A stretch of DNA of 64,000 bases. It comes from Phenylobacterium montanum (GTDB lineage Bacteria; Pseudomonadota; Alphaproteobacteria; Caulobacterales; Caulobacteraceae). Under the pieces are notes generated by a model. That model made no database searches and had not been told where the DNA came from. It saw nothing but the letters and a program-made list of their open reading frames with translations. Positions 1 to 8,884 of the stretch are shown here, piece after piece (positions within the stretch are counted from its first letter, which is position 1; each line of letters opens with the position of its first letter). Made by a program: the position numbers and the translations under genes. The stretch spans positions 1,426,001-1,490,000 of the forward strand of contig NZ_CP073078.1 in NCBI RefSeq assembly GCF_018135625.1, read 5' to 3'.

Positions 1-179
1 TCGAGCCTGATGGGCGCTACACGAGAACCGAACTGCTCCACCAACGGCTTGGCGTTGGCGGGATCGCGGGCGGCGGCATAGACGCGGCGCGCACCGGCCT
101 CGATCAGCGCCTGTACGAACCCCTCGCCGATGCCGCGATTGGCGCCCGTGACCAGGGCGGTCGATCCTTCGATTTCCAT
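1..179 (-). CDS. Short-chain dehydrogenase/reductase, 5' part only
   Basis: This is the N-terminal 59 residues of an SDR oxidoreductase; the gene runs off the left edge. The start is the ATG at 179. The Rossmann glycine motif TGANRGIG is at residues 10-17, followed by a helix and an acidic/basic turn (AARDP) typical of NAD(P) binding. The start of this protein closely resembles the SDR at 10986-11762 (VTG-NRGIGE-F--AL-EAGA), so the two are probably paralogs. It is the last visible gene of a minus-strand run with the SnoaL-like, thiolase-like and SDR genes to its right. The catalytic Tyr/Lys are outside the window, so the reaction cannot be named. Confidence 0.85.
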   Translation of the reverse strand, partial: MEIEGSTALVTGANRGIGEGFVQALIEAGARRVYAAARDPANAKPLVEQFGSRVAPIRL

Positions 180-203
180 GGCGTTGCTCGCTGTCGTGGA
201 GGG

Positions 204-635
204 TCAGTTGACGGCCGGACGGGCGATCAGTTCCTCGACGTGCGCAGGGGCTGCGCCGCCGGCCTGCATGTTCGAGGAGACCCCGGAGTCGACATAGTCG
301 CGCCAGCCGCAGATCTTGTCGCCGCGGAACTCGAGCACGCCGGCATAGGGCGCTGCAACGCGCGTCCCGCCCTTGGTGATGTACTCGTCCACGCCTTCCA
401 CGAACAGGCGATCTCCGGCTTCGGCATAGCAGAACACCCGCCAGCGCACCTCGTCGATCTTGGCGCCGAAGGTCTCCATGAACTTGCGCGCTCCGGCATG
501 ACCGTGCGCCGGCGGCGAGATTGCGGCGGCGTAGTGCCAGACGATGTCGTCCGTCATGTGGGACAACACGCCCTCGATGTCCTTGTTTTTCCAGGCCTGG
601 ATGATGGCCTGGTAGGTGTCGAAGCGGCTGGGCAT
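204..635 (-). CDS. SnoaL-like / NTF2-fold protein
   Basis: A 143-residue protein of the nuclear transport factor 2 superfamily. The opening RFDTYQAIIQAWKNKDIEG and the following DDIVWHYAA are the helix and first strand of SnoaL-like or limonene-epoxide-hydrolase-like folds. Members are small cone-shaped enzymes (isomerases, hydrolases, cyclases) or ligand-binding proteins; the sequence does not say which. It lies between a thiolase-like gene and an SDR on the same strand, 85 bp after the thiolase, so it is probably co-transcribed and acts on a related acyl or ring intermediate. A second SnoaL-like gene (10568-10954) sits next to an SDR in the other minus operon. Confidence 0.8.
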   Translation of the reverse strand: MPSRFDTYQAIIQAWKNKDIEGVLSHMTDDIVWHYAAAISPPAHGHAGARKFMETFGAKIDEVRWRVFCYAEAGDRLFVEGVDEYITKGGTRVAAPYAGVLEFRGDKICGWRDYVDSGVSSNMQAGGAAPAHVEELIARPAVN

Positions 636-720
636 GGTTGTCTCCTGGGCAGGTTGGTCGGCGCGCGGGTCATGGCGCGGGAAATAGGTGGAAACGGGGC
701 GCCGGGCGGCGACCGTGGGA

Positions 721-1941
721 TCAGATCCCCACGACCAGGCTGACCGTTGTGGTGGTGGAGCCGCCGATATTGAGGGTCTGGCAGGTCTTGGCGCCTTCGA
801 CCTGATAGTCGCCGGCCCGGCCGGTGACCTGCTTGAAGGCGTCCAAGGCCATGCGCACCCCGGTCGCGCCCACCGGATGTCCTAGGCCGATCAGGCCGCC
901 GGATGGGTTGATCGGCAGCCGACCGCCGATCTCGATCGAACCGTCTTCGATCGCCTGCCAAGATTGGCCCGGCGCGGTCAGTCCCAGGTGGTCGATGGCC
1001 ATGTACTCGGTGGCTGTGAAGCAGTCATGGGTCTCGACCAGATGGATCTCGGACAGGTCGCGGATGCCGGCGCGGCCTCTGGCCTCCTCGATCGCCCGTC
1101 GCACCTGCGGGAAGACGTAGGGCCCGTCTGCGCTGGCGCGAACCTTGGCGGCGTACGAGATGGGGGCCGAGCGGTGGCCCCAACCCTTGATCGTCGGCAG
1201 GCTCTCCAGCGGCACGCCACGCTTGGCCGCGTACTCCGCGGCGCGGCGGGGCGAGGCGAGGAACAGGACGGCGATACCGTCGGTGACCTGGCCGCAGTCG
1301 AGCTTTCGAGTGCGCCCCTCCACCACCGGATTGGCCACGTCATCGGTGGTGAAGCTGTTCGCGGTGAAGGACCACTGCCGGGTCTGGGCGTTCGGATTGC
1401 GCTTGGCGTTGGAGAAGTTGATCTCGGCGATCCGCAAGAGGTGCTCGGTCTTCAGGCCGAAGCGGTTGTCGTACTCGTCCGCCAGATCGGAAAAGACGCG
1501 CGGCCAGAGGAAGGCGGCGTCCTGGTATTCATGACCGACCCAGGCCGCGGCCGCCAGGTTCTCCGCCGCCTTCTGGCCGGGGACGTTGCGCATCTGCTCG
1601 AGGCCGACGACGCAGGCGAGGTCGTAGCGGCCGGCCTCGATCTCGGCGGCGGCGGCCAGGATGGCGACGCTGCCGGAGGCGCAGGCGGCTTCGTGCCGGG
1701 CGGTCGGCAGCCCGTCGAAATCGGGATGAACCAGGCCGAAGAAGCCGCCGAGCAGGCCTTGGCCGGCGAAAAGATCGCCGACGAAATTGCCGACATGGCC
1801 GCAGTCGATATCACGCGGCTCGAGGCCGACGCTGGCCAGGCCGTGCTCCACGGCATCGGCGAAGGCATCGGCGATCTCCTTCCCCTCGCGCGCCCAGTTC
1901 GTAGAAAAATCGCTCTGCCAGCCGCCCAGGATGTAGACCAT
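721..1941 (-). CDS. Thiolase-family acyl-CoA acetyltransferase (SCP2-thiolase-like)
   Basis: A 406-residue thiolase-superfamily enzyme. The nucleophilic Cys is C87 in ACASGS, the second active-site motif is HDCF at about residue 305, GHPVGATG is at 354-361, and a second conserved Cys is in CQTLNIGGS near 387. Such enzymes cleave 3-ketoacyl-CoA or, in the SCP2-like branch, act on branched or steroid side-chain acyl-CoAs. The start is set at the ATG at 1941 because GGAGG lies 5 nt upstream; an upstream in-frame TTG at 1953 overlaps that ribosome site and is unlikely. It is downstream of an SDR (78 bp gap) in a catabolic minus-strand operon. The substrate is inferred only from the neighbours. 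Confidence 0.88.
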   Translation of the reverse strand: MVYILGGWQSDFSTNWAREGKEIADAFADAVEHGLASVGLEPRDIDCGHVGNFVGDLFAGQGLLGGFFGLVHPDFDGLPTARHEAACASGSVAILAAAAEIEAGRYDLACVVGLEQMRNVPGQKAAENLAAAAWVGHEYQDAAFLWPRVFSDLADEYDNRFGLKTEHLLRIAEINFSNAKRNPNAQTRQWSFTANSFTTDDVANPVVEGRTRKLDCGQVTDGIAVLFLASPRRAAEYAAKRGVPLESLPTIKGWGHRSAPISYAAKVRASADGPYVFPQVRRAIEEARGRAGIRDLSEIHLVETHDCFTATEYMAIDHLGLTAPGQSWQAIEDGSIEIGGRLPINPSGGLIGLGHPVGATGVRMALDAFKQVTGRAGDYQVEGAKTCQTLNIGGSTTTTVSLVVGI

Positions 1942-2019
1942 GACTTCCTCCAACGGCCCCAGTCCGCCTGAGCGGCGCCGGGCCTTTCCACAAGTGTTAT
2001 GACGACCGGTCCAACACGG

Positions 2020-2877
2020 TTACTCCTGCGCGGCCATGAAGGCCTTGAAGGCGACCCCGGAGTCGTCGAAGGCGCGCCAGGGCCGGGCCTGGATCGCCTT
2101 GCGAGCCGCCGCTCCGGCGTCGTCGCCCAGATCGAAGCGAGGCCCCTCGACGGCGAAGGCCGCCGCTACTGCGCCATCGCCGGCGACAAAGGTCTGGCCG
2201 GTGACGTCGCACTCTGGGCCGGCGAGCCACTCGACCAGCGGAGCGACCCTCTCGGGTGACATCCGCTCGCCCAGGCCGGGGTCGAAGAAGCGTTCGGTCA
2301 TGGCGGTCAAGGCATAGGGCGCGATGGCGTTGACCATGACGCCGGATAGGCGGCCCTCGACTGCAAGCGCGCGCATGAGCCCGATCAGGGCCGCTTTGGA
2401 CGCGGCGTAGGCGTTCATCCCATCACCGCCATAGAGGCCGGCAGTCGAGGTGCTGAGCACCACCCGCCCGGCTCTCTGATCCGTCAGGACCGACCAGGCG
2501 GCGCGGACAAGATTCAAGGTTCCAAAGAAATTGACGTCGAAGATCCGGTCGAACTCTGCCGGCGCCTGACGCCGCATCCGCTGGAACTGGGGGACGCCGG
2601 CATTGGCCACCACCGCATCGAGCCTGCCGAATTCGCTCAAGGCCAACGCGACCAGGGCCTCGCCGCTCTCGGGGGCTTCCGCGGAGCCGATGTCGGCCAC
2701 GGCCGCCCCGCCCGCCGCGCGGATCTCGGCGGCGACCGCCTCGGCGCTGGAGGGTTGGCTGCGATCACTCCAACGGTTATTGACCACCACGGCCGCCCCC
2801 GAGGCGGCCAGGTGAAGCGCATAGGCGCGCCCAAGACCCTTCCCCGCTCCCGTGACGATGACCGTGCGGCGTGACAC
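2020..2877 (-). CDS. SDR oxidoreductase, hydroxyacyl-CoA dehydrogenase-like
   Basis: A classical SDR of about 285 residues. With the GTG start at 2877 the glycine motif TGAGKGLG is at 9-16, the NAG motif at about 92, catalytic Ser near 142-144 and YAASK at 157-161. The sequence after the glycine motif (RAYALHLAASGAAVVVNN) resembles the dehydrogenase domain of peroxisomal multifunctional enzyme type 2, which oxidises 3-hydroxyacyl-CoA, and that fits the thiolase immediately downstream. An in-frame ATG at 2964 would add 29 residues that do not look like an SDR N-terminus, so the GTG is preferred, without a strong ribosome site to prove it. Confidence 0.82.
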   Translation of the reverse strand: MSRRTVIVTGAGKGLGRAYALHLAASGAAVVVNNRWSDRSQPSSAEAVAAEIRAAGGAAVADIGSAEAPESGEALVALALSEFGRLDAVVANAGVPQFQRMRRQAPAEFDRIFDVNFFGTLNLVRAAWSVLTDQRAGRVVLSTSTAGLYGGDGMNAYAASKAALIGLMRALAVEGRLSGVMVNAIAPYALTAMTERFFDPGLGERMSPERVAPLVEWLAGPECDVTGQTFVAGDGAVAAAFAVEGPRFDLGDDAGAAARKAIQARPWRAFDDSGVAFKAFMAAQE

Positions 2878-2948
2878 CTCAGGCTTACCCCATTTCCGAT
2901 GCGGGCTGACCCCGCTTCGCGTCCAGAGCAGCACACTCACTATCGTTA

Positions 2949-2963
2949 TGCAACTGATATGCA
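2949..2963. promoter_or_regulatory. Palindrome TGCAA-N5-ATGCA, possible HxlR operator
   Basis: TGCAACTGATATGCA lies between the minus SDR operon and the plus-strand HxlR regulator. It matches the TGCAA-N5-TTGCA layout of the perfect palindrome at 4367-4381 at 9 of 10 arm positions. Two such sites flanking a regulator gene suggest an autoregulated operator, but no binding data are available. Confidence 0.3.
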
Positions 2964-3112
2964 CTCAAACGCCCACTGCAATCGTATCGCCGAACGCATT
3001 GACCTGGCGCATACGGTAGCAGGCGTCGCGACCGATATGCGGCTTGCATAGGCGCACGAGATTCACGACTTTAGCGGATCGCGCGGATGCGCCGGCGCGA
3101 GCCGAGGACTCT

Positions 3113-4078
3113 ATGAGCGAACAGAAATTCATCCGGACCTGCTCTATCTGGCGCGCGCTTGAGGTGGTCGGCGACACCTCAATCCTGTTGATTCTCGAAG
3201 CGAGCTGGATCGGGGCGCGGCGCTTCGACGATTTCCGCCTGCGCAGCGACCTTTTGCCCACGCTGCTCAGCAACCGGCTGAAGCGCCTGGTCGAGACCGG
3301 CATCCTGGAGAAGCGCCTCTACAGCGACAAACCCCCGCGGCACGAATATCACCTGACCGACAAGGGCCGCGACCTCTACTGGACCGCCCTGATGATGCTG
3401 CGCTGGGAGCGCCGCTGGGCGCCGCGCGAGGGCAAGCTGGACATCCGCCTGCGCCACAAAACCTGCGGTCAGGTGTTCGACCCGACGCCGAGTTGCCTGC
3501 ACTGCAAGGCGGAAATCACCGCCAGCCAGGTCCGCTGGGCGGAGGGCCCGGGGGTCGGCTGGATGGCGGTCCGCTACAGCCGTCGCCGCCAGCATCGCAG
3601 CGCCGCGGCCGAGCGCTCAGCCAACACCGCCCTGATGGACGAGGTCGCACAGATCACCGGCGACCGCTGGGCCGGTCTGGTGCTGCGGTCGATCTTCACC
3701 GGCCTGCGCAAGTTCGACGAGATCTGTCGCGACACGGCGATGGCAACCAATATCCTGTCGGAGCGTCTCTCGTGGCTGGTCGACAAGGGCGTCATCGCGC
3801 TTCACGAGTACAGCAGCGTGCCACGGCGGTTCGAGTACCGACTGACCGAGAAGGGTATCGACTACTATCCGGTCCTGCTCATGCTACTGCTATGGGGCGA
3901 CAAGTACTATCTTTCGCCCGAAGGTCCGCCGCTCCTGCTACGCCACAAGCCTGACGGCCACGAACTGGAGCCGGCGGTGACCTGTTCCTGCTGCGGCGAG
4001 CCCGTGCGGATTCGCGACGTCGACTACGAGGTGGTCGAACCGCTCCGCGCCCCCGATGCCCTGGCTACGGCCGGCTGA
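3113..4078 (+). CDS. Transcriptional regulator with two HxlR domains
   Basis: A 321-residue protein with two winged-helix HxlR domains in tandem, at about 5-110 and 172-275. Each has the family signature: CSIWRALEVVGD and LL--RLKRLVETGILEK in the first, ITGDRWAGLVLRSIF and LSERLSWLVDKGVI in the second. Each domain is followed by a short Cys-containing tail (C118, C128, C131; then C291, C293, C294) that resembles a degraded zinc ribbon. Normal HxlR proteins are about 110-150 residues and bind as dimers, so this looks like a covalent dimer. The ATG at 3113 is chosen for GAGGA upstream. It is divergent from the SDR/thiolase operon and 400 bp before a TonB receptor, the probable targets. Confidence 0.9.
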   Translation: MSEQKFIRTCSIWRALEVVGDTSILLILEASWIGARRFDDFRLRSDLLPTLLSNRLKRLVETGILEKRLYSDKPPRHEYHLTDKGRDLYWTALMMLRWERRWAPREGKLDIRLRHKTCGQVFDPTPSCLHCKAEITASQVRWAEGPGVGWMAVRYSRRRQHRSAAAERSANTALMDEVAQITGDRWAGLVLRSIFTGLRKFDEICRDTAMATNILSERLSWLVDKGVIALHEYSSVPRRFEYRLTEKGIDYYPVLLMLLLWGDKYYLSPEGPPLLLRHKPDGHELEPAVTCSCCGEPVRIRDVDYEVVEPLRAPDALATAG

Positions 4079-4366
4079 CGCTGCTCCTCTAGCCGCACCG
4101 AAATCAGGGTTTTCACCCGAGCCCGAATCCAGGGCCTTGCAAGGCGATGGTGCGCCTGCTCGCGGCTCAATTCCTCCATACGGATCGGATTGTGCAAGCG
4201 TTTTTATCAAGGACGCGCAGCGGTTGGCGCGACCGGATGCGAGCCGGTCTTTGCGGAAGAAAAGCCCGCGATAAGGCTACAAATATCTGATAAGACGATA
4301 AAAACTGCACACCGACGCCATTCCAGGCGCGGCTCATCGCCCTGCGGATACCTGCAAACAACAGTG

Positions 4367-4381
4367 TGCAAGTAACTTGCA
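4367..4381. promoter_or_regulatory. Perfect 15-bp palindrome overlapping the TonB receptor promoter
   Basis: TGCAAGTAACTTGCA is a perfect inverted repeat with a single central A. It abuts a -35-like TTGACG at 4382-4387, which is followed after 17 bp by TAGCCT (4405-4410). An operator here could block or recruit polymerase for the receptor gene at 4483. A near copy is at 2949-2963. Confidence 0.45.
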
Positions 4382-4410
4382 TTGACGTAGTCACATATCC
4401 CAACTAGCCT
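4382..4410 (+). promoter_or_regulatory. Putative sigma70-like promoter of the TonB receptor
   Basis: TTGACG (4382-4387), 17-bp spacer, then TAGCCT (4405-4410). The -35 is good and the -10 is poor. It is about 73 bp before the receptor start codon. Confidence 0.3.
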
Positions 4411-4482
4411 CGGCCAAAATGAAAGGGGTGGAACGAGGCCGACGACCGTCGCGACCCGTCGCCCCGACGAGGGGAGGCATCC

Positions 4483-6915
4483 ATGAATCTGTTCCGAACG
4501 GTGTCGGCATTCGCTCTGGGCGTTGCAGCGCTCGGCGCAGGAAGCTCCGCCTTCGCGCAGCAGGCCTCAGCCAATCCGGCCGCATCCAGCACGGCCTCGG
4601 ATCGTAGTCCTCAGCTTGGCGAGGTCATCGTCACCGCCCAAAAGCGCTCGACTAACCTGCAGACCACGCCGATGGCGATCACCGCCGTCGGAGGCCAGGA
4701 CATCAAGAAGGATGCGATCGTCACCTTCGCCGATCTGGCGCACAGCGTCCCGGCGCTGTCCTATTCGCAGAACAACGCCCTGCGGCAGGAGTACAACATC
4801 CGGGGCGCCGTCAATACGCGCCTGGGCTCGCCCACCGCCGACCAGTCGGTGGGTCTTTTTTCCGATGGTGTCTATGTATCCCGCGCCGGGGTGCTCAACC
4901 CGACCTTCTTCGATATCGGCCAGGTCGAGATCATTCGCGGGCCACAGGGCGTGCTGTTGGGACGTAACGTCGCCGGCGGCGCGATCAGCGTCACCTCGGC
5001 GCCGCCCATGGCCACAGCGAGCGGCGCGGTTACAGTCGGCTATGGCGACTACGGCGCCGTCCACTCCGACGGCTATTTCACCGGGCCGATCGCCCAGGAC
5101 CTGACCGGTCGCTTCTCCTTCCAGACCGACAACCACGATGGCTATTCGCACGACCTGTTCCACCACGTCGACCTGGACAACCTCAACCAGTACGCCTTCC
5201 GCGGTCAGCTCCTGTTCCGTCCGGCGGGTACGGGGTTCAGCGCCCACCTGACCCTCGAATACACCCACGAAGACAATAACGGCATGTGCCCGATCGCCGA
5301 GCCCGATACAGCCAAGGGCGATCCCAACTCCGCCCCTGGCCTGGAGTTGCACCCCTGGAGCAGCCTGCGCGCCCAGACCGGCCTGGTCCTTGGTTCGCAG
5401 CTGACCAATCGCCAGTGCCTGCCCACCTGGCCGACCTTCGCCGGCGACGCCTCGCCGACGCCGCAGGGCGAACACCACTATAACTGGTCGGCGATCCTGA
5501 ACATGGAGAAGAGCCTGCCCGGTCAGATGAAGCTGACCAGCATCACCGGCTATCGCGCGGCCCGCTCACACTTCCTGTACGACCAGTCGGGCATCGGGCC
5601 CGAGAACCCTTACGGCCTGGGCCTCGCCTCGGCGCCGCAGGATGCCTTTGCCTTCGCATTTCCGGTTCAGTTCAACGAGCGGACCGAGCAGGTGTCGCAA
5701 GAGCTGCGGTTGAGCTCTGACTATGCCGTCGACAACCCGCTCGACTGGATCGCCGGCCTCTACTACGAGCACGACCACACCCAGGAAATAAACACCTTCT
5801 GGGCCGAGAACATAGTCGGCGGCCCGTTGGCCAGCATCGAAGGCCAGGACCTCTGGAACGACGCCGGCGGCACCGAAACCTACGCCTTCTTCGTCCAGGC
5901 CGGGTACAGGATCCTGGACGATCTGAAGCTGACAGCCGGGGTGCGATACACACACGATGAAAAATCGGGCTTCGTCACCGCCCTGGTCCAACAATATGGC
6001 GACCGGTACAACGGCTATGTGAATACCACGCCGCTGACCACGCTGGTCGGCTGCGGCGGTTCAGGCTCCACGCCGACTTGCGCCGTCGGCTCTGCGGGCT
6101 ATCCCAACTATGCGACCCCCTACGGCCATTCGTGGGACGCGGTGACCCCACAGGCGATCTTGCGCTACACCCCGACCAAGGACCTGATGGCCTATTTCAC
6201 CGTGGGCCGCGGGTTCAAGGGCGGCGGCTTCGAGAACGACACCAACAACGCCGCGCCCGCCTTCGCGGCTCAGACCCCCTATGCGCCAGAAACGGACTGG
6301 AACTACGAACTCGGGCTGAAGAGCAGGTTCTGGGATCAACGGCTGCAGCTCAATCTCGCCGCCTACTACACTCAGTACGACAACCTGCAGGTGGAGCAGA
6401 CCATCGACTCCTGCCTGTGCAACATCATCAACAACGCCGGCAACGCAGAGTTCAAAGGCATCGAAGCCGAGTTCGAGGCCCGCCCCAACCGCCGCACCCA
6501 CTTCTGGCTGTCGGGCAGCCTCGAGAACGCCAAATACCTCAAGTTCATCGACGCGGCAGGCAACAACGATTCAGGGAAAACCGCCCAGCGGACGCCGAAC
6601 TACCAGTTCGTGATCGGCGGCGAGTTCACCGCCGACCTGCCGTCGATGCCCGACGCGCTGCTGTTCCATCTGACCTACAAGCAGCAGGGCAGGATGTATT
6701 GGGACCCGGCCAACCTGACCCATGAGAACGCCTATGGACTGCTCGACGGGCGGCTGACCTTCACCCTCCCCAACGGCGCCTGGAGCGTGTCTCTGTGGGG
6801 AAAGAACCTGACCGATACCCAATTCCGGACCAACATCATTTCGTTCTTTGGTGACGAGGTCGGCACCTACGGGCCGCCGCGCACCTTTGGCGCCGAGTTC
6901 TCGGCCAAGTTCTAG
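4483..6915 (+). CDS. TonB-dependent outer-membrane receptor
   Basis: An 810-residue receptor. A signal peptide ends near AFA at residues 24-26, followed by a TonB-box/plug start (LGEVIVTAQKR) and the plug signature VEIIRGPQGVLLGRNVAGG. The rest is aromatic-rich beta-barrel sequence, and the protein ends in Phe (FSAKF), as outer-membrane barrels do. It imports a ligand too large or scarce for porins using energy from TonB-ExbB-ExbD. Two cysteine-containing loop segments are visible (CPIAEPD and CGGSG--PTCAVG). The DapB-like oxidoreductase follows 21 bp downstream and is probably co-transcribed. The ligand is probably the substrate of the adjacent catabolic operons rather than a siderophore; this is inference from context. 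Confidence 0.93.
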   Translation: MNLFRTVSAFALGVAALGAGSSAFAQQASANPAASSTASDRSPQLGEVIVTAQKRSTNLQTTPMAITAVGGQDIKKDAIVTFADLAHSVPALSYSQNNALRQEYNIRGAVNTRLGSPTADQSVGLFSDGVYVSRAGVLNPTFFDIGQVEIIRGPQGVLLGRNVAGGAISVTSAPPMATASGAVTVGYGDYGAVHSDGYFTGPIAQDLTGRFSFQTDNHDGYSHDLFHHVDLDNLNQYAFRGQLLFRPAGTGFSAHLTLEYTHEDNNGMCPIAEPDTAKGDPNSAPGLELHPWSSLRAQTGLVLGSQLTNRQCLPTWPTFAGDASPTPQGEHHYNWSAILNMEKSLPGQMKLTSITGYRAARSHFLYDQSGIGPENPYGLGLASAPQDAFAFAFPVQFNERTEQVSQELRLSSDYAVDNPLDWIAGLYYEHDHTQEINTFWAENIVGGPLASIEGQDLWNDAGGTETYAFFVQAGYRILDDLKLTAGVRYTHDEKSGFVTALVQQYGDRYNGYVNTTPLTTLVGCGGSGSTPTCAVGSAGYPNYATPYGHSWDAVTPQAILRYTPTKDLMAYFTVGRGFKGGGFENDTNNAAPAFAAQTPYAPETDWNYELGLKSRFWDQRLQLNLAAYYTQYDNLQVEQTIDSCLCNIINNAGNAEFKGIEAEFEARPNRRTHFWLSGSLENAKYLKFIDAAGNNDSGKTAQRTPNYQFVIGGEFTADLPSMPDALLFHLTYKQQGRMYWDPANLTHENAYGLLDGRLTFTLPNGAWSVSLWGKNLTDTQFRTNIISFFGDEVGTYGPPRTFGAEFSAKF

Positions 6916-6936
6916 AGTAGACTCGACAGGTTCCGC

Positions 6937-8022
6937 ATGTCCGAGCCACCGACCAGGCGCTATCGCGTCGTCCAGTGGGCGACGGGCGCGATGGGCAAGA
7001 CCTGCCTTCGCGCCCTGATCGACCATCCGGCCGTCGAGCTGGTCGGGGTCTTTGTCTATAGCCGGGGCAAGGCGGGCCTGGACGCCGGAGAGATCGCCCG
7101 CCGACCCGCGACCGGCGTGATCGCCACCAACAGCGTCGAGGAGATCCTGGCGCTGGACGCCGATGTCGTGATCCACTGCGCGCGGATCTCTCCGCCCTAC
7201 GGGTCGGATCACGACGAGATCGAGCAACTTCTCGCCGCCGGCAAGAACGTCATCAGCATCAACGGCCACAGCCATCCGCACTATTGGGGGCCGCAATACT
7301 GCGGCAGGCTGGAAGCGGCCTGCGCCAAGGGCGGCGTCACGTTGATGAACGCCGGTCTTAATCCTGGCTTTGCAGGCGAACAGCTGGCGGTGGTCGCGTC
7401 CGGCCTCTGCTCGAAGATCGATCACCTCGAAATCGTCGAGAGCGCCGACGGCCGTTCGATGCGCGATCCGAACTACGTGTTCGGCGTGCTCGGTTTCGGG
7501 GCCAAGCCTGGCAGCTTCGATCCCAACGCCGGCGATTGGGCGCCAGCCTCAGCGGTAGGTGGCATGTACGCGGAAATGCTGGCTCTGGTCGCAGAGCGGC
7601 TGGGCATAGCGCTCGAGGCTGTCGTTCCCGATCATCAGGTTTTCGCCGCCACCGAAGACCTGCACGTCGCAGCGGGCGTTATCCGCCAAGGAACGGTCAG
7701 CCACCTTAACCTGCGCTGGCGTGGAATCGTCGGCGGGCGCGCAAGACTGCTCGTCTCGATCCACTGGCACATGGAAGCAGCCCATCTGGACGAGCCGAAG
7801 CCGCCGCTCTGGAAGATCAGGATCGAAGGCGAGCCCTGCGTGGACATCGCGGTGGACCTCGCCAAGCGCGCCGGCGACGCCACCCGCACCGAACCCGAGC
7901 AGATCGCGCTCGCCGGCGCGGTCATAAACGCCATCTCCGTCGTCTGCGCGGCAGCCCCGGGGCTGCTCAGCCGGCCCATGGCGACGCCATTCAGCGCGCG
8001 GCTGGCGGACAAGGGACTGTAG
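6937..8022 (+). CDS. DapB-like NAD(P)-dependent oxidoreductase
   Basis: A 361-residue protein with a Rossmann N-terminus (YRVVQWATGAMGKTCLRAL) and the following VELVGVFVYS strand, as in dihydrodipicolinate-reductase-like and 2,4-diaminopentanoate-dehydrogenase-like proteins. The conserved SINGHSHPHYWG region and MNAGLNPGFAGE loop are in the C-terminal domain. True DapB is about 270 residues, so lysine biosynthesis is unlikely; members of this longer family sit in catabolic clusters. It starts 21 bp after the TonB receptor stop. The substrate is unknown. Confidence 0.78.
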   Translation: MSEPPTRRYRVVQWATGAMGKTCLRALIDHPAVELVGVFVYSRGKAGLDAGEIARRPATGVIATNSVEEILALDADVVIHCARISPPYGSDHDEIEQLLAAGKNVISINGHSHPHYWGPQYCGRLEAACAKGGVTLMNAGLNPGFAGEQLAVVASGLCSKIDHLEIVESADGRSMRDPNYVFGVLGFGAKPGSFDPNAGDWAPASAVGGMYAEMLALVAERLGIALEAVVPDHQVFAATEDLHVAAGVIRQGTVSHLNLRWRGIVGGRARLLVSIHWHMEAAHLDEPKPPLWKIRIEGEPCVDIAVDLAKRAGDATRTEPEQIALAGAVINAISVVCAAAPGLLSRPMATPFSARLADKGL

Positions 8023-8040
8023 GCCGCCCCCGCCGTGCGC

Positions 8041-8871
8041 TCAAACCGCCTTGCGCTTTGGCGGCCAGGGCACGAACGCACTGGTCCTGCGAATATAGTC
8101 CTCGTAGCCGGCGCTCTTCTTGCCGAGGCGCCGCTCGAGGAGATTGGCGCCCATGGGCCCCATGATCAGGTAGCTCAGCGCCGCCGGTCCGACGGCGGTC
8201 ATGAGGCCGAGGGGCCCGGCGGCGTCCACTGCCATCAGGAAGAAGCCCCACTGGGTCAGCATCTCGGCGAAATAGTTAGGATGACGCGAATACCGCCACA
8301 GGCCCCGGTCCATCACCTCGCCCTTGACGGTGCGGGTGGCGCGGAATTGGGCCATCTGCCAGTCGGCCAGCGTCTCCATCACCACCCCAACGGCCATCAT
8401 GGCGATGCTGACAAAGCCCAACGGGCCGATGGGACCGCGTCCGGGCGTGACGATCGCGACCAGCAGCGGGAGGGTGCAGACCACCATGGCCCCGCCCTGG
8501 AAAGCGAAGATAGCCTTCAGGCTATGCCACAGGAAGCTCTTGCCCTGTTCGGTGATATGGCGTCGCAGACGGGCGTATCGGGCGTCCTCCGCGCCCCAGT
8601 TCCGCATTCCGATATAGGCGCCTAAGCGCACGCCCCAGGCCGTGGCGAAGGCCAGGGTGATCATCGCCCGAGGCTCGCCGCCCGCCCGGGTCAGGAAAAA
8701 GATCCAGGCCATGGCCGCGCAGCCAAAGCCCCAGAAGACATCAATGATGCTGGTGTCTTTCAGCGCGATGCTGGCCAGCCAAAGGGTCAGGATGAAGAAG
8801 CCGCCCACGAAGATCAGCCCGTGGGTGAAGGCAAGCCCGTAGACACCCCAGATTCCAGCCAACCCCGCCAT
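8041..8871 (-). CDS. DUF1295 membrane protein (steroid 5-alpha-reductase-like)
   Basis: A 276-residue integral membrane protein with about six or seven hydrophobic segments. The C-terminal signature GLWRYSRHPNYFAEMLTQWG is that of the DUF1295 / 3-oxo-5-alpha-steroid 4-dehydrogenase superfamily, whose members reduce double bonds in sterol-like lipids using NADPH or methylate isoprenylated substrates. It is the last gene of the minus operon and follows the acyl-CoA ligase after 13 bp. Together with the SCP2-like thiolase this hints at a sterol or terpenoid substrate, which remains inference. Confidence 0.85.
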   Translation of the reverse strand: MAGLAGIWGVYGLAFTHGLIFVGGFFILTLWLASIALKDTSIIDVFWGFGCAAMAWIFFLTRAGGEPRAMITLAFATAWGVRLGAYIGMRNWGAEDARYARLRRHITEQGKSFLWHSLKAIFAFQGGAMVVCTLPLLVAIVTPGRGPIGPLGFVSIAMMAVGVVMETLADWQMAQFRATRTVKGEVMDRGLWRYSRHPNYFAEMLTQWGFFLMAVDAAGPLGLMTAVGPAALSYLIMGPMGANLLERRLGKKSAGYEDYIRRTSAFVPWPPKRKAV

Positions 8872-8884
8872 TTTCCCCCTCCTG

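Larger units (their letters stand above)
4079..4482 (+). other. Intergenic promoter region of the TonB receptor
   Basis: No gene is seen in these 404 bases. It is less GC-rich than its surroundings toward the right end and holds the palindrome and promoter-like sequence described separately. Confidence 0.6.

Noticed and set aside
4269-4305. ATATCTGATAAGACGATAA as a TATC-N7-GATA site
   Set aside because: The spacing between arms is 9 (or 1), not 7, and it lies far from the island.
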